30,000 nucleotides of DNA from contig RPFO01000523.1 of the NCBI GenBank assembly GCA_009746045.1, positions 1-30,000 of the forward strand, read 5' to 3'. The translations under genes and the position numbers were made by a program. Under the pieces are notes generated by a model. That model worked only from the letters and a program-made list of their open reading frames with translations. It searched no databases and was not told the DNA's origin. Below, piece after piece: positions 10,810-18,744 of this stretch (the first letter of the stretch is position 1; every line of letters begins with the position of its first letter). This DNA is from Mesostigma viride. Its lineage: Eukaryota > Streptophyta > Mesostigmatophyceae > Mesostigmatales > Mesostigmataceae.

Positions 10810-12492
10810 AAGCGGCCCACTGCTGCTCATCACCTCCTTAACCAAATCCTGCACATAGCTGCCCTTGGGCTGAAGCAACATCGCCCACTTGCCGTGCTCA
10901 TCGTGATCCATGACAGTGTCCATGCCCATGAACTGAACCACCTTGCCCAGCTCACGGAAAATAAGCTTGCCCACAGGGTACCTGGCATGCACAATGCTAT
11001 GGAACCAGGCAATCCATTCACGCGGGCCAAAGCAATCACAGTCATCTGCATGCACGAACACAAACACCAGCTCGCCCTTCCAGACGCCCACAAACAAGGA
11101 GGGGTCCAAGTCACTGTACACCATGCGAGCTGTGTCAAGGAGAAGGCGCTCTAGGCTCAGGCGCCAAGCCCGTGGACCAGCCACGGTCCCATCAACCGCC
11201 TTTATCAGCCGCATAAACTTCTTTCCTACAAGAGGCTCCCAGATTTTGGGTGTCCTAACATAGAGGGGTGTGGTGCCATCCCATAGCCGAGCACTTTCAT
11301 TGGCATCCCCGTGGAGGTAGGCCTTTGAAAAATCTAGCACAGCGGACCAATGTGGCATACCCCTATTCAAGCGCCCGCAGTGAGCAGCGCGCGGATGAAA
11401 GCACACTACCATGCGCCACGTATCTTTGTTTAAACCTGGCGCAGTCAAGGCCGAAGGGGGCAGGTCAGAAGATCCAGAAAACTCTAGCACTACAGGTCTA
11501 GCAAATTCTACTTTCCTATCAGTGCCCGGGACGGGCTTCATCTGCAATGTCCACTTAAAGCGAAGCAATCTGCCATCCCTCGGTACAACGTCCACAGGCT
11601 CCACACATCCCAGCCCTAGCCATCGTTCCCCCGCAGCCAAGATGGCACCTTGGGTATTGTCTAGACCCTCCTCAGTCGAGACGTGCCTGGCTACATCAAA
11701 GAAGGACATGGGGCTCTCTTTAGCAAAGTCATGGAAATTAAGCCCCAAGCTTTCAGGGGTAAGGGCCTTAGGGGTAATGAGATCACGGGCAGGAGGCAAC
11801 TCAGAATCATTGTACTCTACCCCTTTCAGGGCTGCCACCATAGGCAAGGAGAGGCCCCTAGTCGCTACATCAAGGGAGAAATTGTTTAATCTCAGGTAAC
11901 CAAATCCCACTCGAGACAACTGTGTGCTACTAACTGTGACCCCGGGTAGGGACAAGAATGGCTGCCCCAAAAGTGCTGGCCCCTCGTATCCCTCCACCAC
12001 ACACATAGGCGTCTCAACACCCAGGATCTCTAGTGGAATCTCCCCCAAGACCTTGTAAGACCCCGACCTAGCAAAGTCAGTGACCTGGGTCCACCGGGAG
12101 GGAAACAAGGGACAATCATCATCTACACAATACTCCACAATAATGGAGACCTGGGCTTGGGTGTCTACGAGAAGCCCACACTGAAGTGACCAGGTGGCCG
12201 AGAGTGAGGAAATCACAGCGATGCTCGGGTCAAGCTGAGGTGGTGCACTGCCCATTGCACAGGTTGGGTTACGAAGGGAAGCAAGCCCCATGGTATTGTC
12301 TCGGCGCCTCAGCCCTAGCACAATCTTGTTCAGCAAACCACCACGCCCCCGGCTAGGCTGACTAACGGCAGCCGGATCCTGGCTAACGGCAGGAGTAAAG
12401 CCCGCCCTACTACCCTCGCGCAGGTCAGCAGGGGGCTCGCTCATTACGCCTCGAACATCCTCCGCTAGAGCCCGCACGTCCCCATCATCATC
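10810..12492 (-). pseudogene. Copia-1 pol, retropepsin-like and reverse transcriptase part
   Basis: The frame carries two domains. First is a retropepsin-like segment with LLVDTQAQVSII (active-site D-T-x-A where D-T/S-G is usual) and, about 60 residues later, GPALLGQPFL (the ILG/LLG motif of retropepsins). Then comes a copia-type RT with VLDFSKAYLHGD (first catalytic Asp), LIKAVDGTVAGPRAW (compare LxKALYGLKQxPRxW) and FVHADDCDCF, which replaces YVDD. The downstream end breaks at the LINE-A insert and the upstream end at the palindromic element; removing either insert restores the frame. The protease position between integrase and RT is not the textbook copia order. Confidence 0.85.
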
Positions 12493-13838
12493 AGTTGTAC
12501 AAGCTACTGCTTATACTTTTTATGCGCAAACCTTTTAGCTAAGGTTAACGCATATTCTTACATCCTGCGCAGGATGTAAGAATATGCGTTAACCTTAGCT
12601 AAAAGGTTTGCGCATAAAAAGTATAAGCAGTAGCTTGTACAACTTAAAACCTTTGCGCGTTGGGGCGGAATATTAGGCGGCTCCCTAACTAGGGTTTTAC
12701 TTCCGCATCGAATTACTAATTCGATATCGAATCACTGATTCGATATTAATCCCGGGAAGGTCCGATATCTACCTCGCTAGGCGATTAATTAGGTCCGACC
12801 GGTGCCCCGGCGGATCCTCCCAAATAATCCCTACTCGGCACTGTCCCCACGAGGTTTCGAACCCGTGACTTCCGCGCCGCGCCGGTTCTAAGTTGTACAA
12901 GCTACTGCTTATACTTTTTATGCGCAAACCTTTTAGCTAAGGTTAACGCATATTCTTACATCCTGCGCAGGATGTAAGAATATGCGTTAACCTTAGCTAA
13001 AAGGTTTGCGCATAAAAAGTATAAGCAGTAGCTTGTACAACTTAGAACCGGCGCGGCGCGGAAGTCACGGGTTCGAAACCTCGTGGGGACAGTGCCGAGT
13101 AGGGATTATTTGGGAGGATCCGCCGGGGCACCGGTCGGACCTAATTAATCGCCTAGCGAGGTAGATATCGGACCTTCCCGGGATTAATATCGAATCAGTG
13201 ATTCGATATCGAATTAGTAATTCGATGCGGAAGTAAAACCCTAGTTAGGGAGCCGCCTAATATTCCGCCCCAACGCGCAAAGGTTTTAAGTTGTACAAGC
13301 TACTGCTTATACTTTTTATGCGCAAACCTTTTAGCTAAGGTTAACGCATATTCTTACATCCTGCGCAGGATGTAAGAATATGCGTTAACCTTAGCTAAAA
13401 GGTTTGCGCATAAAAAGTATAAGCAGTAGCTTGTACAACTTAGAACCGGCGCGGCGCGGAAGTCACGGGTTCGAAACCTCGTGGGGACAGTGCCGAGTAG
13501 GGATTATTTGGGAGGATCCGCCGGGGCACCGGTCGGACCTAATTAATCGCCTAGCGAGGTAGATATCGGACCTTCCCGGGATTAATATCGAATCAGTGAT
13601 TCGATATCGAATTAGTAATTCGATGCGGAAGTAAAACCCTAGTTAGGGAGCCGCCTAATATTCCGCCCCAACGCGCAAAGGTTTTAAGTTGTACAAGCTA
13701 CTGCTTATACTTTTTATGCGCAAACCTTTTAGCTAAGGTTAACGCATATTCTTACATCCTGCGCAGGATGTAAGAATATGCGTTAACCTTAGCTAAAAGG
13801 TTTGCGCATAAAAAGTATAAGCAGTAGCTTGTACAACT
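12493..13838. mobile_element. Palindromic, self-nested insertion element (P-B-P-B'-P-B'-P)
   Basis: 1346 bp built from only two blocks. P is a perfect 152-bp palindrome (two 76-bp arms, centre CTGC|GCAG) at 12493-12644, 12891-13042, 13289-13440 and 13687-13838. B is a 246-bp block at 12645-12890, present in inverted form at 13043-13288 and 13441-13686. All copies look base-for-base identical. TCATC flanks both ends (12488-12492 and 13839-13843). Removing 1346+5 bp rejoins the Copia-1 pol frame through an Asp-rich run, so this is a clean insertion. There is no coding capacity. The class is unknown: a foldback or MITE-like element is the closest description. Confidence 0.9.
12645..12890 (+). 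repeat. B block, forward copy, with internal small palindromes
   Basis: The block contains nested small inverted repeats (CGAATTACTAATTCG, CGAATCACTGATTCG). Its reverse complement contains GGGTTCGAAACC within a short stem, which resembles a tRNA T-arm or pol III B box. No other tRNA part is present. Confidence 0.8.
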
Positions 13839-15150
13839 TCATCTACGTCACCATCGTCCTCACTATTCCCCACAAAGACATCCATAGTGTCAGAGGCAGG
13901 CAGAGAACGAGGGGGAGAGGTGGGAACATCACCTGGCTCTCCCACGAAGTGCGCCACGTCCGCGTAGTAGTGGAGAAGTCGCTCCCATGCGCTCGTATGC
14001 GGCATAAGGCTTGAGTCTGCTCCAGGGAATGTGGTGTTGCTTGCCCTGCAAGGACACAATCGCCTTGCGTACATGCACGTCCACAGCCTCCACAGTCGCT
14101 GGGCCCTCCCATTGTCCCCCCTTGCCAAAGGAGCCCTAATCATGAATCCAAACCTGGTCCCCTACGCTATAGGCGATAACCGGCCTACGCATATCCCTTC
14201 GAACCAGATTGGCAAACTTTTGCTGCAAATGCTGTGCCCAATCCTCTTCTACTTCAGGCAGGCAGTGGCCATGCTGCAAGCCCTCTGCAGTGATAACACA
14301 ATTGCGCGAAGGCACTGAAAGGAGCACACGGCGGTTTAGGCATGCAGAAATATGCAAAGCCCACACTAAACGGGAAGCATAAGAACCAAGAGCAGCATCA
14401 CCGTTCCGCCTTGCACCTTGTTTAAATTCCTGCACAGCACGTTCCACCAAAACTTGCCCTTCATGGTTTTGACGGCGCTCTGTCCGGAGGTACTCAAACC
14501 CCGGCTTGCCTTCAAAGCATGCGAACTGCCTGTCCATGCATTTGCAGTGACTCATTAGGAGAGAAAAACGCAGAGAGAATGTCAATAGCCTCCGCCAAAT
14601 CCTCCGCTGACTGACCCCGCAGCGGGATTACTGCTACATTATGAGCATACCTATCTATGGCTATGAAATAAGGGAGAGGCGCCCAGAACAGTACGTCGCC
14701 TACAATCTGCCCTTTGCACGCGGAGGGATGCTTAGCATGGTGGCGGGGAAGCTTTGGCCCAGTAGCCTGACACACAGGACAATGCGCATAGCAATCTCGA
14801 CATGCTGCCAAAAGCTCTGCCCCACCCAATGCATTTGCAAATTTGTAAGCATTTGTGCCATGGCCAAATAATGTGTGCAGACGAGAGGCAATTCCGTAAA
14901 TAGAAACAAGCTTTTCATTACCATCAGTTACGGGTACACTGTCCGATAAATCTTGTGCTGCCCCTTGCTTTGCATTTGCCAATGGCCGCTCCGCTGGGCT
15001 ACTAAGACTGCAACCCTATCACTGCATGTCGAATACGCCCTGTCTTGGGCCGTCTATAGTTTCCCTGCTGCGCCTGCTGCGCCTGCTGCGCCTGCTGGGG
15101 ACGAACCCAGCGCATGCTCCGACGATCGAGGCCTCCTAATGGGCCCGGCC
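13839..15150 (-). pseudogene. Copia-1 pol, integrase part
   Basis: A zinc-binding HHCC module is visible (LHTLFGHG ... CRDCYAHCPVCQ near 14780-14880), followed by the integrase core: VGDVLFWAPL (first Asp), MDRQFACF (second Asp) and QVLVERAVQ (Glu), with 29 residues between the second Asp and the Glu. A C-terminal GDQVWIHD ... QWEGPATV region resembles a GPY/F module. The copy is damaged: a frame change just before the second Asp (about 14535), an in-frame TAG after VWIHD (about 14137), a further frame change before the acidic DDGDVDE end, and stops between the Gag knuckles and the HHCC module. The end abuts the palindromic insertion. Confidence 0.82.
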
Positions 15151-16059
15151 CTAGCTACCCTCGTCGGCAGTGGCATCGTTTTTCTTGTCCGGCTGCCTGC
15201 CGGACTTGCAAAACCTGGCCTTGTGGCCTGGCTTGTGGCACTTGCCACACAAATTGGTCGACAGAGGAAAATTCTTGTTGGCATTGCAGCTGTCACGGTT
15301 GTGGCCGCCAGTGCCCTGGCACCTCGGGCACTTCTCGCGTCTGTCGCCCTCCCCAAAAACAGCACTGATGCTTGGTGTTCCCGCGGGCTTGGTGGCAGAT
15401 CCCCTTCCCGCCAATTCCTGTGCCGCGCCACCGAGGGCGAAGGCCTCCCGGATGGCAGTAAAGCTGGCAGTCCTGCTTTCCAGCTTTTCCTTTGTCATGA
15501 CGGGTGCCAGGCCTTGGATACTGCTGTCAGTAATCACACCACTGGCGAGGGCCTTGCCCAGGAAAAGCACGACGCTGAAATCAATGACAGTCTGGAAAAG
15601 TCAACGTAGTGTCTTCCAGCATCCTCTCGAATGCCAGTGTCGCCTGGACCGGGTCGCCCGACACCTCAAAAGTGAGGATCCGCATCATATCTTTGATCGA
15701 CTTGAGCAGGCCCTCGGGCACCAGGAGTTCCTTCAAACGGCTGTAAAAGTCCGCCCACTCCACCTTCTTCTCGTGGACAATCCGGATCAAATCACGGACG
15801 GCCGGCATTCCCGACGAGCCGTGTCCACTGAATCGCAACGTAGCAACGTGGTCGTTGTCCAGGAAACTCACTGTCTTCGCGTACCAGTACCCCAGGCCGT
15901 CGTAGTAGTCCTTCTTCTCCGGGTCCTTGCTGCCGGCAGCTTGGGCAGCGAACACATTGCCAATTCGTGCTGCTTTAATTTGTTCATTTCCTTCTTGTCC
16001 TGTCCAGTCAGGACAATGGCGTCAGTCTCAGCGCTTGCCGCAGCACGGCCACGAGCCAT
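15151..16059 (-). pseudogene. Copia-1 gag
   Basis: It begins at the ATG at 16059, 28 nt after the 5' LTR (MARGRAAASAETD). At least two single-base frame changes split it, near 15975 (an AAA run) and near 15595. The middle part (YDGLGYWYAKTVSFLD ... FYSRLKELLVPEGLL) looks like a capsid-type helical domain. The end has two zinc knuckles: CPRCQGTGGHNRDSC (one residue longer than normal) and the canonical CGKCHKPGHKARFC. The frame after the knuckles ends at TAG (15151-15153). No D-T/S-G protease motif follows before the integrase. Confidence 0.8.
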
Positions 16060-16087
16060 GGAAAAAAAAAGTGTGATTAAGAGTACG
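16060..16087 (-). other. Copia-1 leader / primer-binding region
   Basis: Only 28 nt separate the 5' LTR from the gag ATG. On the minus strand it begins CGTACTCTTAATCAC and ends in a T-run. It does not begin with TGG, as expected for a primer-binding site matching a tRNA 3' end, so a half-tRNA or another primer is possible. Copia itself uses an internal tRNA fragment. Confidence 0.5.
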
Positions 16088-16536
16088 AGTTGAGAATGAC
16101 TTTGGAATGGTTTGGTTGCAATTGCTGCGGCTCCTTGGCCGCTGTTTATTGCCTTAATTTATACATTTACAGCGTCAACCTTCTAGAGATGCCTAGAAAC
16201 CTTATTCTGCACTGTCGTTACAAGTATGGCAATGCACTATGCGTTGTGCACATGGAACCTTCCAGACACCAGACGCCAAACTTAAGTCTGCCATGGTTAT
16301 ATCTTAACAACCCGTGGCAAGACAGTCTGCAACCATTGTGGCAACCATTGTGCCCAGCGACATGAATCTCGCCGGATTCATTGTCCGCATCCAGGTAATC
16401 AACATCACGTGCGGCAAACTGATATATTGCATAACAGAAAACCGGGACAGAATAAATGCATGCGTTTATTTCAATGTGTCGTTCCGACAGTATTTTTCCG
16501 AGCCCTGCCCAGCATCATTTGTAATGCTTTACAACT
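16088..16536 (-). repeat. Copia-1 5' LTR
   Basis: 449 bp, AGTTG...CAACT, the partner of 9236-9679. It is followed by the AACGT duplication at 16537-16541. Confidence 0.93.
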
Positions 16537-16618
16537 AACGTAGGTTTACAAGGCTTATTCATGCGATGTATTCACAATGCCTTTGAGACTTAGTCTGCAG
16601 CAAAGCATGGAGACTAAC

Positions 16619-16833
16619 TCTACCTACCTACCTACCTACCTACCTACCTACCTACCTACCTACCTACCTACCTACCTACCTACCTACCTACCTACCTACC
16701 TACCTACCTACCTACCTACCTACCTACCTACCTACCTACCTACCTACCTACCTACCTACCTACCTACCTACCTACCTACCTACCTACCTACCTACCTACC
16801 CACATACCTCCCTCCCTACCTACCTACCTACCC
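16619..16833. repeat. (CTAC)n array
   Basis: About 50 tetranucleotide units with a CACATACCTCCCTCCC irregularity at 16801-16816. The array directly flanks the inverted-repeat element that follows. Confidence 0.97.
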
Positions 16834-16840
16834 ATTACAA

Positions 16841-17609
16841 TTCGTTCAAGTGGCCCGCCGGAGCGGCTGTACAATTTTTCCCAGTGAGCGCGCTGCCAAG
16901 TGTACTTGTGGGCAAATTTTTAGGTGCCCCGTCACTTCGAGGTACTAAAAATTAGGCTACGGTACGAATTCAGCGAATTTCAGCGAATTTTCAGTCGAAC
17001 CAAAGGAAGTGACGCCAACTACCAAAAAGTTTCCGTTACGAATTTTCAGCCCAACACTCGCGCAAAATGAAGTGACGGCAACTACCAAAACGTTTCCGTT
17101 ACGAATTTTCACTCCCACACGTTTGCACAAGAGGAAGTGACGGCAACTACCAAAAAGTTTCCGTTACGAATTTTCAGTCCCACACTTCGCGCAAATTTTA
17201 GTAGGGCTGCACGCAAGCTACCTTTCAAAATTTTGCGCTAGTATGGAACGCATTTCATTCGTCTGGAGGAACGCTGCCCGCCAACTACCCCCGTTCAGAA
17301 TGTTCCGCCGAAATTTACTTGAGATTTGGAAATCTGAACGTGCGCGCAAATTTTAGTAGGGCTGCACGCAAGCTACCTTTCAAAATTTTGCGCAAGTATG
17401 GAACGCAATTCATTCGTCCGGAGGAATGCTGCTCGTCAACTGCCCCCGTTCAGAAAGTTGCGCCGAACTTTACTTGAGATTTGGAAATCTGAACGTGCGG
17501 TTGGAGTTTCGCGGGGAAACCCAAGTTCCCTAGTAATTCACCAATGACGCGCTTCGAACACTTGCCCGCTAAAACCTAAGCAGCCGCTCCGGCTGGCCAC
17601 TTAAACGAA
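16841..17609. mobile_element. Non-coding element with ~29-bp terminal inverted repeats inside (CTAC)n
   Basis: The left end (16841-16869) and the reverse complement of the right end (17581-17609) agree at about 27 of 29 positions; the core is GCCGGAGCGGCTG preceded by AAGTGGCC. Inside are two families of tandem repeats: three units of about 64 bp starting at 17006, 17069 and 17134 (GAAGTGACGSCAACTACC), and two units of about 155 bp starting at 17189 and 17344 (GCGCAAATTTTAGTAGGGC). There is no ORF of note. A 28-bp stretch with the irregular CCTCCCTCCC motif is present on both sides (16805-16832 and 17626-17653), which could be a long target-site duplication. Confidence 0.65.
17189..17497. repeat. 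Two ~155-bp tandem units inside the inverted-repeat element
   Basis: The units share GTAGGGCTGCACGCAAGCTA, a TATGGAACGCA word and an ending in ATTTGGAAATCTGAACGTGC. They differ at scattered positions (for example CGTCTGGAGG versus CGTCCGGAGG), so the duplication is not recent. Confidence 0.85.
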
Positions 17610-17616
17610 ACTTGAT

Positions 17617-18713
17617 GTACCTACCTACCTCCCTCCCTACCTACCTACCTACCTACCTACCTACCTACCTACCTACCTACCTACCTACCTACCTACCTAC
17701 CTACCTACCTACCTACCTACCTACCTACCTACCTACCTACCTACCTACCTACCTACCTACCTACCTACCTACCTACATACATACATACATACATACATAC
17801 ATACATACATACATACATACATACATACATACATACATACATACATACATACATACATACATACATACATACATACATACATACATACATACATACATAC
17901 ATACATACATACATACATACATACATACATACATACATACATACATACATACATACATACATACATACATACATACATACATACATACATACATACATAC
18001 ATACATACATACATACATACATACATACATACATACATACATACATACATACATACATACATACATACATACATACATACATACATACATACATACATAC
18101 ATACATACATACATACATACATACATACATACATACATACATACAGACATACAGACATACAGACATACATACATACATACATACATACATACATACATAC
18201 ATACATACATACATACATACATACATACATACATACATACATACATACATACATACATACATACATACATACATACATACATACATGCATGCATGCATCC
18301 ATCCATCCATCCATCCATCCATCCATCCATCCATCCATCCATCCATCCATCCATCCATCCATCCATCCATCCATCCATCCATCCATCCATCCATCCATCC
18401 ATCCATCCATCCATCCATCCATCCATCCATCCATCCATCCATCCATCCATCCATCCATCCATCCATCCATCCATCCATCCATCCATCCATCCATCCATCC
18501 ATCCATCCATCCATCCATCCATCCATCCATACATACATACATCCATCCATCCATCCATCCATCCATCCATACATACATACATACATACATACATACATAC
18601 ATACATACATACATACATACATACATACATACATACATACATACATACATACATACATACATACATACATACATACATACATACATACATACATACATAC
18701 ATACATACATACA

Positions 18714-18744
<31 letters not shown>
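17617..18744. repeat. Tetranucleotide arrays (CTAC)n, (ACAT)n, (CCAT)n, (ACAT)n
   Basis: (CTAC)n runs to about 17776, (ACAT)n to about 18288 with three ACAG variants at 18142-18163, then (GCAT) steps, (CCAT)n 18297-18530, a short (ACAT) and (CCAT) interlude, and (ACAT)n 18569-18744. Neighbouring arrays differ by one base per unit. The long Met-Tyr-Val-Cys, Met-Asp-Gly-Trp and Ile-His frames on the two strands are repeat products. Confidence 0.97.

Larger units (their letters stand above)
9236..16536 (-). mobile_element. Copia-1: full-length LTR retrotransposon with copia-type RT/RNase H, twice interrupted
   Basis: Two direct repeats (9236-9679 and 16088-16536), each with AGTTG...CAACT ends, flank an internal region coding on the minus strand, and AACGT is duplicated outside them. 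Reading from right to left, the internal region has a 28-nt leader, gag with zinc knuckles, integrase, a retropepsin-like domain, reverse transcriptase, RNase H and a purine-rich tract. Two later insertions sit inside it: a LINE-A fragment (10607-10799) and a palindromic element (12493-13838). Without these and their duplications it would be 5747 bp. The coding region also has its own frameshifts and stops, so this copy is not autonomous. Confidence 0.93.

Noticed and set aside
12540-12600. Palindrome centre as a transcription terminator hairpin
   Set aside because: It is one of four identical 152-bp palindromes in a transposon-like array in a eukaryote; there is no gene ending beside it.
13043-13120. 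tRNA gene suggested by the GGGTTCGAAACC motif
   Set aside because: Only a T-arm-like stem is present; no D-arm, anticodon arm or acceptor pairing can be drawn.
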